DNA from: Mycobacterium parascrofulaceum ATCC BAA-614
GTDB taxonomy: Bacteria > Actinomycetota > Actinomycetes > Mycobacteriales > Mycobacteriaceae
NCBI RefSeq assembly: GCF_000164135.1
Contig: NZ_GG770555.1
Span: 860,009 to 924,008 of the forward strand
DNA: 64,000 nt
Reading direction: 5' to 3'
Part shown: positions 44,798 to 53,634 of the stretch, in pieces
Position numbering within the stretch: position 1 is the first letter of the stretch
Layout: every line of letters starts with the position of its first letter
Made by a program: the position numbers and the translations under genes
Notes under the pieces: model-generated
Database searches by the model: none
What the model was told of the DNA's origin: nothing
Seen by the model: the letters and a program-made list of their open reading frames with translations, nothing else

Positions 44798-46144
44798 TCA
44801 GCAGTGTGTCAGGAAGTGAGCCAGCACATCGGTGCCAAACCTCAGCGCGTCCACGGGTACCCGCTCATCGACGCCGTGGAACAACGCGGTGAAATCGAGG
44901 TCAGGCGGCAACCGCAGCGGGCTGAAGCCGAAACACCGAATACCTAAGCGCGCGAACGACTTTGCGTCGGTACCGCCGGAAAGCATGTAGGGCACCGTGC
45001 GACCGTCCGGGTCGAGCGCCAGCACGGCGGCGTTCATGGCGTCCACCAGGTCACCGTCGAAACTCGTCTCGTACGACGAGAAGTCCTTGATCCACTCGCG
45101 CGTCACGTCCGGGCCGAGCAGCTCGTCGACCTCGGCCTCGAACGCCGCCTTGCGGCCCGGAAGGATGCGGCAGTCGACCACCGCTTCGGCGACGGCCGGG
45201 ACGACGTTCGCCTTGTATCCGGCCTTGAGCATCGTGGGGTTCGCGGTGTCGTGCAGGACGGCCTTGAGCATGCGGGCCATCGGGCCGAGTTTTTCGATGA
45301 CGCCCGCCAGGTCGCCCGACTCGACGTCGAACGTCAGCCCGGACTCCTCACTGACGGCCGCCAGGAACTGGGCGACCGTGTCGGTCAGCACGAGCGGAAA
45401 CTGGTGCCGGCCCAGCCGGGCGACCGCCTCGGCGACGGCGGTGACGGCGTTCTGGTCGTGCACCATGGACCCGTGTCCGGCCGGACCGCGGGCGGTCAAC
45501 CGCATCCACGACAGGCCCTTCTCGGCCGTCTCGATCAGATAGAGCCGGCGCTCGCCCCCGTCGCGGCGCGGCACGGTCAACGAGAAGCCGCCCACCTCGC
45601 CGATCGCCTCGGTGACGCCCTCGAACAGGTCGGGCCGGTTGTCGACCAGCCATTGCGCCCCATAGCTGCCGCCGTGCTCCTCGTCGGCGAGGAAGGCGAA
45701 CACCAGATCGCGAGGGGGCACGATCCCGGCCCGTTTCAGCTGCCGGGCCACCACGATCATCATGCCGACCATGTCCTTCATGTCCACGGCGCCGCGGCCC
45801 CAGACGAAGCCGTCCTTGACCGCTCCGGAGAACGGGTGCACGCTCCACTCGGCCGGCTCGGCGGGCACCACGTCGAGATGCCCGTGAATCAGCAGTGCGC
45901 CGCGCGAACTGTCCGCACCCGCGAGCCGGGCGATCACATTCCCGCGGCCCGGCGCACCCGACTCCACATATTGGGGCAGGTAGCCCACCTGGGCGAGCTG
46001 CTCGGCGACCCACTGCGCGCACTCGGCCTCGCCGCGCGTCGTCTCCGGTTCGCCGGTGTTGGTGGTGTCGAACCGGATCAGCCGGCTGACGACCTCGACC
46101 ACATCGTCACTCGGGTCGTTCGGGTTCTCGGTGCGCGCGGTCAC
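44798..46144 (-). CDS. dapE2: M20-family metallopeptidase, DapE2-like
   Basis: 448 residues from a GTG at 46144, preceded by AGGAAAGG and giving the same length as the M. tuberculosis protein. Zinc ligands are in LLIHGHLDVVP (His, about 78), GRGAVDMKDM (Asp) and DEEHGG (Glu). The lid/dimerisation domain occupies about 190-310. Annotated as DapE2 in M. tuberculosis but closer to generic acyl-amino-acid or dipeptide hydrolases, so succinyl-diaminopimelate activity is uncertain. It converges toward nothing; the tRNA-Leu promoter lies just upstream. Confidence 0.92.
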   Translation of the reverse strand: MTARTENPNDPSDDVVEVVSRLIRFDTTNTGEPETTRGEAECAQWVAEQLAQVGYLPQYVESGAPGRGNVIARLAGADSSRGALLIHGHLDVVPAEPAEWSVHPFSGAVKDGFVWGRGAVDMKDMVGMMIVVARQLKRAGIVPPRDLVFAFLADEEHGGSYGAQWLVDNRPDLFEGVTEAIGEVGGFSLTVPRRDGGERRLYLIETAEKGLSWMRLTARGPAGHGSMVHDQNAVTAVAEAVARLGRHQFPLVLTDTVAQFLAAVSEESGLTFDVESGDLAGVIEKLGPMARMLKAVLHDTANPTMLKAGYKANVVPAVAEAVVDCRILPGRKAAFEAEVDELLGPDVTREWIKDFSSYETSFDGDLVDAMNAAVLALDPDGRTVPYMLSGGTDAKSFARLGIRCFGFSPLRLPPDLDFTALFHGVDERVPVDALRFGTDVLAHFLTHC

Positions 46145-46203
46145 AACCACCTTTCCTACCATTGCCAAGGCCGCCGGGCGCGGCGCTGCGCGGCCCGACT
46201 GGA

Positions 46204-46233
46204 TTGGGCGCGCGTGCGACAATCCGATAGCCT
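46204..46233 (+). promoter_or_regulatory. Candidate promoter of tRNA-Leu
   Basis: TTGGGC (46204-46209) and TAGCCT (46228-46233) are 18 bp apart, placing transcription start about 20 nt before the tRNA. Spacing and hexamers fit a sigma-A promoter. Confidence 0.4.
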
Positions 46234-46260
46234 TAGCTGCCAACCCATGCGGTTGGTCCT

Positions 46261-46346
46261 GTCCGAGTGGCGGAATGGCAGACGCGCTAGCTTGAGGTGC
46301 TAGTGCCCTACTAATGGGCGTGGGGGTTCAAGTCCCCCCTCGGACA
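46261..46346 (+). tRNA. tRNA-Leu (anticodon GAG)
   Basis: 86 nt with a long variable arm, as expected of leucine tRNA. Acceptor stem GTCCGAG/CTCGGAC (46261-46267 with 46339-46345), anticodon stem CTAGC/GCTAG with loop TTGAGGT placing GAG at 46294-46296, and T loop GGTTCAAGT. CCA is not encoded. The 3' end is overlapped by the integrase gene on the other strand. Confidence 0.95.
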
Positions 46347-47974
46347 CATCCGGCGACACGACTCAGGTCGGCAGTCGCCGTGACTCGCCGAAGATGCGGG
46401 TCGTAGTCGAGACGCAGGCCCAAGCTTGCGTACACCTCGGCGCGCTCAGCTCCGGTTGCCGCGCCGAGGATGACCGACAGTCCGCCTAACTCCTTAACTA
46501 ACTCACTGATCTCGGCGGCACACATGGCGCGGGGCCGCGCCACTCGCTCAACGCGTGCCCTCAGCTCGTCGCGCTCGGCGGTACGTTGACGCAACGCAGC
46601 AGTTAGATCCTCAACGGCCACGCCAGACTCCACGGCGGTGATCAAGGCAGCCACTTTGGCATTCGCCTCGCTCAGCTGGCGCTGCAAGGCGGCGTAGCCA
46701 GGTCCGGCCGCCGGGTCCACGTCTTGCCCGCGTGCGAGGTCTTCTGGATCGGCCAGAGTGGCGATCCATTCGTCGAGTCGCGCTGTCACTGCGTCTTCGC
46801 GGAGATAGACGGTGCGCGGATGATCACTCAGGTCCACAGGTACAGAACGTGACTTGCCGAACTCACAACGGTAGAGGATCCGCGTTGTTTGCTTCCCCGG
46901 CCGGGCGGCGCCCTGCATGCGGCGTCCACATGCGGCACAGAACAGCAGCCCGCGCAGCGCATATGGCACCGTCGATTCTCTGCTACACACAAGACCCGGA
47001 CCCCGCCGCGCCTGCATCCGAAGTCGGACAGCCCGCGCCAGCTCGTCAGTGATCAGCGCTTCGTGCGTTCGCCGGTCAGGTGCGATCCAGTCGACCTCGT
47101 CACGCCACCGCATGCGAGTCTCGTACCCGGCAGCGACATCGTCGGGGTTGACCAAGACCTCGTATTTCTCCTGCTTGCCCCACACACGAATACCGCGGTA
47201 CGCCGGGTTGTCGAGGATTGCGCGGATCGCCGAATGGGACCATCCGCGCGGATCACGGTGCCGGTTCCGCTCCGGGTCATATTGGCTTGGTGATGGCACT
47301 CCATCGTCGGTGAGCTGCTGTGCGATGAAGCGCAAGCCAGCACCATCGGCGTACATGCGGTAGATCCGCTCGACGACCGAACATGTCGCGGGGTCGGGTT
47401 CGAGACGATGGAGCCGCTGCCCAAGACTTGCCTTGGCAGGGTTGGGATGCGGGCCGGCATCGACGAGTCGATACCCGTACGGTGGGCGACCGCCGAGGTA
47501 TCTGGTTGTGTCCTGCGCGAGTGCCGACATCGCGGTACGGACGCGCATCTGGATTCGTGCGCGTTCTCCCTTGCTCATACCGCCGAAGAGCGTCATCACG
47601 AGGTCGTGTGCCTCGGATCCGGGATCAACCGCTCCGCCGACTTCAGGCACCCATAGGCCAACCCCGTAGTGCGTGAGCACCGGGAAAGTGAGCGCAAATT
47701 GCGGTCCGTAGAACGCGCGAGCAGGTTCCCCGATCACCACGGCATCGAAGCCACGGTCACGAGAAGTGACATCTGCAAGCAGACGTGAAGCCTCCGGTCT
47801 GCGTTTCCAGGGAAGCGAACGGCTTTGACCTATATCGAAGTAGTCGACAGCGAGGACTCCGCCATGCGGAGTGATCAGATCGATGGCACGACGTTTCTGC
47901 CAGCTGCGGCTCGCCTCGGGATCTTGAGCGTCCTCGGTACTCACTCGGCCATAGAAAGCGAACCTGAGGCTCAT
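46328..47974 (-). CDS. Large serine integrase/recombinase
   Basis: 548 residues. N-terminal resolvase domain with catalytic Ser in FYGRVSTEDAQ (residue 12) and the GMSKGERARIQMRVR helix, then the recombinase domain (GYRLV..., GWSHSAIRAILDNPAYRG), a zinc ribbon with CAACGRRM and a coiled-coil region (about 440-500). It catalyses site-specific integration and excision with short att sites. The last six residues (CVRGGT) are encoded by the tRNA-Leu 3' end, so excision would change its C-terminus. Start ATG at 47974 overlaps the stop of the preceding small ORF. Confidence 0.93.
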   Translation of the reverse strand: MSLRFAFYGRVSTEDAQDPEASRSWQKRRAIDLITPHGGVLAVDYFDIGQSRSLPWKRRPEASRLLADVTSRDRGFDAVVIGEPARAFYGPQFALTFPVLTHYGVGLWVPEVGGAVDPGSEAHDLVMTLFGGMSKGERARIQMRVRTAMSALAQDTTRYLGGRPPYGYRLVDAGPHPNPAKASLGQRLHRLEPDPATCSVVERIYRMYADGAGLRFIAQQLTDDGVPSPSQYDPERNRHRDPRGWSHSAIRAILDNPAYRGIRVWGKQEKYEVLVNPDDVAAGYETRMRWRDEVDWIAPDRRTHEALITDELARAVRLRMQARRGPGLVCSRESTVPYALRGLLFCAACGRRMQGAARPGKQTTRILYRCEFGKSRSVPVDLSDHPRTVYLREDAVTARLDEWIATLADPEDLARGQDVDPAAGPGYAALQRQLSEANAKVAALITAVESGVAVEDLTAALRQRTAERDELRARVERVARPRAMCAAEISELVKELGGLSVILGAATGAERAEVYASLGLRLDYDPHLRRVTATADLSRVAGCVRGGT

Positions 47975-48168
47975 GCCACTTCCCTTCGTGATCCGCGGGT
48001 CCGGTCCCGCACAGCCAGTATGACGTTTACCAGCGCGCGGTTGGCCTCGCGCGGAAGCCGATTCCGGTTCGGCAGGTCAATTTGAACACCTCCCTCTGAC
48101 ATGCTCGGTGCATTAATTCGAGCGTCACATTCGGAGCGAGCATGTGGGGTTGGGCATCGTTCAGCCAT
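47971..48168 (-). CDS. Small ORF coupled to rep and integrase genes
   Basis: 65 codons from an ATG at 48168 that overlaps the rep stop (ATGGCTGA), ending in a TGA that overlaps the integrase ATG (ATGA). That double overlap is the main support. The protein is polar and Arg-rich (LPREANRALVNVILAVRDRTRG) without a recognisable helix-turn-helix. In AICEs this slot often holds an excisionase, so that is a possible but unproven role. Confidence 0.55.
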   Translation of the reverse strand: MAERCPTPHARSECDARINAPSMSEGGVQIDLPNRNRLPREANRALVNVILAVRDRTRGSRREVA

Positions 48169-49651
48169 CGCTTGCCCCTGGTGGATCCCAATGCTGGCTG
48201 CGTGTGTGGCGACGGGCTTCCACTAGTCCGATGCGGCGGATGTGAATACGTTGGAGGGCCGCGGAATAGACGAGACTGCGATCGCCGAGGCTGCCGGGGC
48301 CGGCACGGTCAAACTCCCACGCCACCAGATCATCGCCACCGGCGAAGTCACAGTCGGGATCGTATTGGTATGCAGTGCTTTTCGAGCTTTCCTGACGCGT
48401 CCAAATGGCGCGCTGTTCGCGCAGCACGGTCATGGTAGTCGAATAACGGCGGGATTTGCTGGTGATGTGGCCGCGGAATCCGAGGGTGTGCAACCACCGC
48501 CCGATGCCGGACAGTCCTTTGTCCGCGAGATCGCTGATGGTGGTCAGGATGGTCCGCACATGCTCGGACACGTCCAGGTCGGGTATGGCTTCCGTAGATA
48601 GGCGGCGTGCGCTGATTCCGAGGGCTGCCAAGGATTTGGTGACATACTTGGCGAGATAGCGCGCCACCAGCCGGCTAGACATGGACCGGCTTGAGCCTGA
48701 ATTGTGCTCATTTGGCGGCGGATCCACCGATGCGGTTAGCGGTTGGGTGTCGATCTGTGTGCCGAACCGTATCGTCTGCCCACCGCCATCGGCTGTCGGG
48801 TCGTTGACGGTGAGTGTGACGGTGCGGATGGCGTACTGGATGACCTTAGCGAGTTCGACTGCACCGATAGGTGATTCCCACCCGGGGCGGTCAAGGTCGT
48901 CGTGGGGATCCAGGCGGATCAGTGCGTGGATGTGTGGGATAGCGCGGGCTTGCAGTTCGACGATCTTGATGAAGCTCACTCGCACCGTATCCGGGTCAAC
49001 TCCGGCGGCTTTCAGGCTTTTGCGTAGGGCGCGCCGCAGGGTGATGGTGAAGCGTCGCCACAGTTCGGGCAGGTGCCACGTGAACAGCACATGCCCGGCA
49101 TAGTCGTAGCACTCCGGACACAGCGGCTGGCCGACCCGCTCGTCGCCATGATCATGGGACATGCTGCACCACAATTGTTTTCCATGCGGGCAGCGTCGGT
49201 AGCCGCCGACCCGGTGCTGGTCGCGGCACACCTGCGCTGCCTTCTCCCGTGACTTCGTGGCGGTGTGGACGGCCCCGAAGCTCGGTGCGGTGAGAGTGAC
49301 AAACACTTGCGGATGATCGGCCACCGTGGTGGGCATGCCGTGGTGACCGCCAGCGGCACCGGCGTGCACGAGTTGCCAGGTGTCGCGGGCGTAGAGATCC
49401 GAGCAGGAGGGGCAGATGTGGGCGCGACGGTTGTTGCAGCGCGTCCATACCACCCGCTGACGCCCGTACTCATCGGCACCGATCAGCTGGATGGGGTGGG
49501 CGCAGAATCCGACGGATTCTGCTCGTCGCCACCAGGATTCGTATCCCATCGAGGCGGCGCGCCGCACCATCTGCTCGACCACCCGGGCGGTGTCAGCTGT
49601 ATCCGGAACACCCGGTAGGACAAGCTGCGCCGATGTCGTGGAGCTATTCAC
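48161..49651 (-). CDS. RepSA-like rolling-circle replication initiator
   Basis: 496 residues from a GTG at 49651 (VNSSTTSAQLVLPGV), overlapping the FtsK-like stop by 8 nt; a GTG at 49663 is also possible. N-terminal zinc-binding Cys groups (CNNRRAHICPSC, CPHG, CPECYDY), then the HUH motif IPHIHALIRLD (about residue 240) and the Tyr motif RYLAKYVTKS (about 333). This combination matches RepSA-type initiators of pSAM2-like elements. It should nick the element origin to start single-strand replication before transfer. Confidence 0.88.
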   Translation of the reverse strand: MNSSTTSAQLVLPGVPDTADTARVVEQMVRRAASMGYESWWRRAESVGFCAHPIQLIGADEYGRQRVVWTRCNNRRAHICPSCSDLYARDTWQLVHAGAAGGHHGMPTTVADHPQVFVTLTAPSFGAVHTATKSREKAAQVCRDQHRVGGYRRCPHGKQLWCSMSHDHGDERVGQPLCPECYDYAGHVLFTWHLPELWRRFTITLRRALRKSLKAAGVDPDTVRVSFIKIVELQARAIPHIHALIRLDPHDDLDRPGWESPIGAVELAKVIQYAIRTVTLTVNDPTADGGGQTIRFGTQIDTQPLTASVDPPPNEHNSGSSRSMSSRLVARYLAKYVTKSLAALGISARRLSTEAIPDLDVSEHVRTILTTISDLADKGLSGIGRWLHTLGFRGHITSKSRRYSTTMTVLREQRAIWTRQESSKSTAYQYDPDCDFAGGDDLVAWEFDRAGPGSLGDRSLVYSAALQRIHIRRIGLVEARRHTRSQHWDPPGASDG

Positions 49652-51089
49652 CGCTGCCCTCACTCGCGGTGTGGCCGGTATCGGTGTTGTGTGGCTGGTG
49701 GGGCTTGTTCGGTCGCCTCGCGGTTCGGCGGAACCGGCTGGCCAGGGCGGTAATGTCGTGGTCGGTGACGTGAAAGGCCCGCACCCGCTGGGCGTGGGCG
49801 GTGCCGTCAACCATCATGTAGCCCACCCCGGGGGTGGTGTCGGGGATGCGGTCGCATTCTGCCCCGGCATCGCGCGCCCCTTGGCCGAGGACCATGGTGG
49901 TTTGGGTGGCTTCGGTCAGCCGCAACCCGATCCGCACCGTGAACAGCTGCCGTACCGGCAGGGTGTCTTTGGCCGGGTCTTGGACCGCGGCGACCACGCT
50001 GATGCCGACTGCGCGGCCTTGGGAGAGCAGCAGGCCCAGGAGTTGTTCGACTTCGGTGCGGACCTTGCGGTCGGTCACGTATGCGGTCAGTGCGGCGATC
50101 TCATCGATCACCGCAACGAACAACGGCTCCGACGTCGTGGGGGTGTGTAGGCGGGTGTGGCCGCGCAGACGATTCGCCCGGGCGTGCATCACCGTGACGA
50201 GCTGGCGTAGCAACTCCAGGGTGGTGTCGGTGGCGTCGTGGGTGAACACGGTGAACAGGGGTGCTCCGGCACCGAGTTCCATGCCGCCTTTGGGGTCGAT
50301 GACACACAACCGGACCAGCCCGGTCTTCACCGCGGGGGCAATGCCGGCGATCAACGACCACAGCACTGAGCCTTTGCCTGCGCCGGTTGCCCCGGCGATC
50401 AGCACGTGGTGACCGAGCAGCGGCACCTGCCACCAATGTCGCGTTTCGGTGATCCCGACCCGCACCGACACCAGATCGACCGGGGTGGCCGGGGTTGGCA
50501 TGGGCAGGGCGATCGGTTCAGCCAGCACGTCTGCGCGCATTAACGTGATGCGCAGTTCGCCGGGCGAGATGGCGGTGATGCTGATGCGGCCGGCGCGCCA
50601 CGCGGCGGCCAGCGCGTCGGACTGTTTATGCCAATCTGCCACGGACTGGCCGGTGACGATCCGCACCACGAGCACATCGGTGGTTTTACCGATCGTCACC
50701 GTGCGCAGGGTGGGAGTGAGAGTGCGTCCGCCGAGGGTGGCGGTCAGGCCGTGCAAGGTGCAGGTCGATTCCCAGGTGCGGGTGTAGCGCGACCACGTGA
50801 GCCAGCGCCGCCGTACCGGTTCGGTCACCCAGGCGCGAAATGACCCCGGTTGGAGCCAGGCCCAGCCCGCATACCCGGCACTGCACACGATCGCGCAGAT
50901 CAGGCCCACGCGTGGGCCGTGGCTGATAGCAAGGACGAGGCTGGCGATGATGGGCACGCTGATCGCCGGGAACAGCACCGCCCACCACAGCACATACCCG
51001 GATGCGGTGAACAGCGACATGACCAGTTCTCCGAACCAGTCGTCATCGCCTGATCCACTGTTGGTGGTGTTCTTCTTGTTCGATGTCAT
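49644..51089 (-). CDS. FtsK/SpoIIIE-like DNA translocase (TraB-type)
   Basis: 481 residues from ATG at 51089 (MTSNKKNTTNSG) with GGAGGGC upstream. Two or three membrane helices (about 26-80), then an ATPase domain with Walker A GATGAGKGS and Walker B VAVIDEIAALTAY. AICE transfer proteins of this kind move double-stranded DNA between mycelial or aggregated cells as hexamers. It lies upstream of rep in the same operon. Confidence 0.88.
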   Translation of the reverse strand: MTSNKKNTTNSGSGDDDWFGELVMSLFTASGYVLWWAVLFPAISVPIIASLVLAISHGPRVGLICAIVCSAGYAGWAWLQPGSFRAWVTEPVRRRWLTWSRYTRTWESTCTLHGLTATLGGRTLTPTLRTVTIGKTTDVLVVRIVTGQSVADWHKQSDALAAAWRAGRISITAISPGELRITLMRADVLAEPIALPMPTPATPVDLVSVRVGITETRHWWQVPLLGHHVLIAGATGAGKGSVLWSLIAGIAPAVKTGLVRLCVIDPKGGMELGAGAPLFTVFTHDATDTTLELLRQLVTVMHARANRLRGHTRLHTPTTSEPLFVAVIDEIAALTAYVTDRKVRTEVEQLLGLLLSQGRAVGISVVAAVQDPAKDTLPVRQLFTVRIGLRLTEATQTTMVLGQGARDAGAECDRIPDTTPGVGYMMVDGTAHAQRVRAFHVTDHDITALASRFRRTARRPNKPHQPHNTDTGHTASEGSGE

Positions 51090-51193
51090 GAGAGATGCCC
51101 TCCGTGAGCGTGTGGTCAACAGCAATGCCCGGGGTGTCGGGGTGGCGGGGTGCGATGATCTGCTCACCGCACCCCACACCCGCTTGGGGGTTG

Positions 51194-51538
51194 TTACTTC
51201 TGCGGGCGTGTCTGCTCACTCGGCGCAGCACCACTGGCGGTGGCGGCGGTGAGGGCATCAGCACGGAACGCCACCCCGCTGCGATCACCTTGGGCCCACG
51301 GGATGGCCACCAGACCAACTACCGAAACAGGCTGCGTGACTGTCACTTTGGGGTCTCCTGCCACAGTGACAATGAGCACTTCGCCGCCGGAGTCATCCAG
51401 CGCGAGGACCTGGGTGGCGTACATCGGCATCCCGGTGGCGGTGTCGACTTTCGGGGCGCCGGTTTCGAAGTTCAGCCGTGGCTCAGGAGCGCGGGTGACG
51501 ATAAAACGAGTCCCAGACGTATCGATTCTCAAACGCAT
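51194..51538 (-). CDS. SCO3933-like small protein of AICEs
   Basis: 114 residues, beta-rich: MRLRIDTSGTRFIVTRAPEP, VDTATGMPMYATQVLALDDSGG, VTVAGDPKVTVTQPVSVVGLVAIPW, GDRSGVAFRADAL. This pattern is typical of the SCO3933-family small regulatory proteins found just upstream of traB-like genes in integrative elements. Its role there is not established. It starts a leftward operon with the FtsK-like, rep and integrase genes; a cluster of GACA repeats lies upstream. Confidence 0.6.
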   Translation of the reverse strand: MRLRIDTSGTRFIVTRAPEPRLNFETGAPKVDTATGMPMYATQVLALDDSGGEVLIVTVAGDPKVTVTQPVSVVGLVAIPWAQGDRSGVAFRADALTAATASGAAPSEQTRPQK

Positions 51539-51598
51539 TGTCCTACTGGTCCTTTCGTGAGCTGTTGACGCCGGTCCGGCGCTGGACTCAGTTCACGT

Positions 51599-51691
51599 GG
51601 ACATCACGGACGTTGCGAGAGACATATGCCGACATTTCCGACACATCCACGGGCATTTCGGACACGGCCCGGACATACCCACGGACATCAC
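51599..51691. repeat. Cluster of GACA-type direct repeats between divergent genes
   Basis: GACATTTCCGACAC (51631-51644) and GGCATTTCGGACAC (51652-51665) are 21 bp apart, about two helical turns. GGACATCAC occurs at 51599-51607 and 51683-51691 flanking them. The block sits between the leftward SCO3933-like gene and the rightward HTH gene and could be the operator for the element's regulator. Confidence 0.55.
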
Positions 51692-51777
51692 ACCGGCACT
51701 ATCGCCGCCGGGTGGCGGCAGTCGCATGGCAAACTAGACACCACGCGCTGAGGGATGGATACGGACGACACGGGAAG

Positions 51778-52593
51778 ATGTGCGCTGGCACGATGGACGA
51801 GCAGGACGGCACCGAGGCCGCCATCACTCCCAACGATCGCCTCGTGCAGCGGCTACACGCCAAAGGTCTGTCCTCGCAGCGGTTCGCCACCGCGGTGGGT
51901 GTCGATATCAAGTCGGTGCGACGCTGGCTGGCCGATAGCGACTACAGAATTCGCGAACACAACGCCCACAGAGCCAGCGAGGTGCTCGACTGCACCCCGC
52001 ATGACCTGTGGCCCAACCAGTACCCACCCTCCACCGCGAGCGCAGTGGCAACAGCGTCTGCGGGTGGGCCGTTCACCGCGACCCTGTATGCCAGCCGCAC
52101 CCAGCTACCCATCACCATGTGGCAGCAGCATTTCGCCGACGCCACCACCGGCATCGACATCCTCGTCCTGGCGGCCACGTTCCTGTTCGACACCCTCGAC
52201 GGATTCCTCGACACCCTGCTCGCCGCCGCCGCCCGCGGTGTGACGGTGCGGTTTCTCGTCGGGGACCCCGACACCCCCACCACGATCCTGCGCGGCGAGG
52301 AGGAAGGGATCGGCGAGGCCGTCATCGCCCGCTGCCGCACGTCCGTGGAACTGCTCGCCCCTCACGCCGGCACCCCGGGGCTGGACATCCGCACCCACGA
52401 CACCGCGCTCTACACGTCGATCTTTCGGGTCGATGACGCCATGATCGTCAACTTCCACATCTACGGCTCAGCCGGGCGCAACAACCCTGTGCTGGTTCTG
52501 TCACGTCACCACGAGCCACGGCTCTGGGCCACCCTTGAAGACGCTTTCACCCAGGTCTGGGACCATGCCAGACCGCTGACCTCGAAAGGCTGA
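51778..52593 (+). CDS. HTH (XRE-like) regulator with PLD-like C-terminal domain
   Basis: 271 residues from ATG at 51778, or ATG at 51793 (MDEQDGTEAA); neither has a strong ribosome site. N-terminal helix-turn-helix FATAVGVDIKSVRRWLADSDYRIREHNAHRASEVL; the C-terminal domain (about 110-265) resembles phospholipase-D-like folds (ATFLFDTLDGFLDTLLAAAARGVTVRFLVGDPDTP, RTHDTALYTSIFRVDDAMIVN) but lacks clear HKD motifs. It is probably a regulator of element gene expression. The Nudix gene follows 5 bp later. Confidence 0.72.
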   Translation: MCAGTMDEQDGTEAAITPNDRLVQRLHAKGLSSQRFATAVGVDIKSVRRWLADSDYRIREHNAHRASEVLDCTPHDLWPNQYPPSTASAVATASAGGPFTATLYASRTQLPITMWQQHFADATTGIDILVLAATFLFDTLDGFLDTLLAAAARGVTVRFLVGDPDTPTTILRGEEEGIGEAVIARCRTSVELLAPHAGTPGLDIRTHDTALYTSIFRVDDAMIVNFHIYGSAGRNNPVLVLSRHHEPRLWATLEDAFTQVWDHARPLTSKG

Positions 52594-52598
52594 CCCCG

Positions 52599-53066
52599 AT
52601 GCGCACCGACTACTACAACGACCCCAACGCCCCGGCGCCCAACAGTGTCGTTCCGTCGGCCTCGGCCATCGTCACCGACGAACACGGTCGCATTCTGCTG
52701 ATCAAACGCCGCGACAACACCCTGTGGGCGCTACCGGGCGGCGGCCACGACATCGGCGAAACTATCGCCGACACCGCCGTGCGGGAAGTCAAAGAGGAAA
52801 CCGGGCTTGACGTCAAAGTCACGGGTCTGGTCGGTGTCTACACCAATCCCCGCCACGTGGTCGCGTTCACCGATGGCGAAGTCCGCCAGCAATTCTCGCT
52901 CCTGTTCACCACCACGGTGCTCGGCGGCACCCTTGCCATCGACCACGAAAGCACGGACATCGCCTGGACTGCACCCGACGAGATCCCTAACCTGGATATG
53001 CATCCGTCGATGAGGCTGCGCATCGAGCACTACCTGCAACACCGCGACGGCCCCTACCTCGGCTAA
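52599..53066 (+). CDS. Nudix hydrolase, possibly Pif-like exclusion protein
   Basis: 155 residues. Nudix box GGGHDIGETIADTAVREVKEETGL (about residues 48-71) is complete with the REXXEE metal core. In the Streptomyces element pSAM2 a Nudix protein (Pif) blocks redundant transfer between carriers; the position of this gene in an AICE-like element, directly after the HTH gene, fits that role. A house-cleaning or signal-nucleotide hydrolase is the alternative. Confidence 0.82.
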   Translation: MRTDYYNDPNAPAPNSVVPSASAIVTDEHGRILLIKRRDNTLWALPGGGHDIGETIADTAVREVKEETGLDVKVTGLVGVYTNPRHVVAFTDGEVRQQFSLLFTTTVLGGTLAIDHESTDIAWTAPDEIPNLDMHPSMRLRIEHYLQHRDGPYLG

Positions 53067-53076
53067 CCGGCTGGGT

Positions 53077-53634
53077 TTATAGCCAGTCGCGTACTCGCCG
53101 GACGGCCGCCAACAATTCGTCGCGGCCCGCGTCGACCGCCCGGTGCACCGGGTCCTCGGATCCATAACGCGACAGCACGTCGCGTAACCGATCGCGCGGT
53201 GATATCGGCGCCCCGTCAGGTCCGGTCGTCAGATCGCAAAAAGTCAGCACATCAAGGAAATCGCTGGGCGGATCACTGAACGCGGATAAGCCTGACAAGC
53301 CCCGCTCGGCAGCCTCCGCGTGCGCTCCGGTATGAAAGGCCACCAAGGAGGCGGCCAGCTCCCCGAAGCCGGCCGCTCGCACGTACTCCGCTCCATCGAG
53401 CGGATGAAACCCGGTCCGGCGCAACGACGATGCGTAACCGATATCGTGCAGCCACGCCGCTGCGACCAGACAGTCCGCTGTCTGGGGATCGAAACGCCGA
53501 CTCAACCGCTCGGCAGTCGCCGCGACGCCCCGGACATGCGCCAACCGCCGCGGCTGCTCAGCCAGCCGCGTCTCGGTCTCGCGCCGTGCACGCTGCGTCA
53601 GAACCCCGCTCACAGCCGCCAGCTTACGAGCCAC
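53077..53634 (-). CDS. HD-domain phosphohydrolase
   Basis: 185 residues. HD superfamily motif pattern: His in LAHVRGVA (about 34), HD in WLHDIGYA (about 64), later His/Asp in FHTGAH and TFCDLTTGPDG. Such proteins hydrolyse phosphate esters of nucleotides or phosphodiesters. It converges on the Nudix gene with an 11-bp gap. HD proteins accompany Nudix and XRE genes in some actinomycete elements, so it may share their function. The outer flank at 53635-53983 probably contains the element boundary. Confidence 0.8.
   Translation of the reverse strand: MARKLAAVSGVLTQRARRETETRLAEQPRRLAHVRGVAATAERLSRRFDPQTADCLVAAAWLHDIGYASSLRRTGFHPLDGAEYVRAAGFGELAASLVAFHTGAHAEAAERGLSGLSAFSDPPSDFLDVLTFCDLTTGPDGAPISPRDRLRDVLSRYGSEDPVHRAVDAGRDELLAAVRRVRDWL

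Noticed and set aside
48242-48601. Plus-strand ORF inside the rep gene
   Set aside because: Antisense to the HUH initiator without supporting signals.
53141-53175. Possible right att site resembling the tRNA-Leu end
   Set aside because: The short similarity (CCTCGGA) lies inside the HD gene and is too short to be meaningful.
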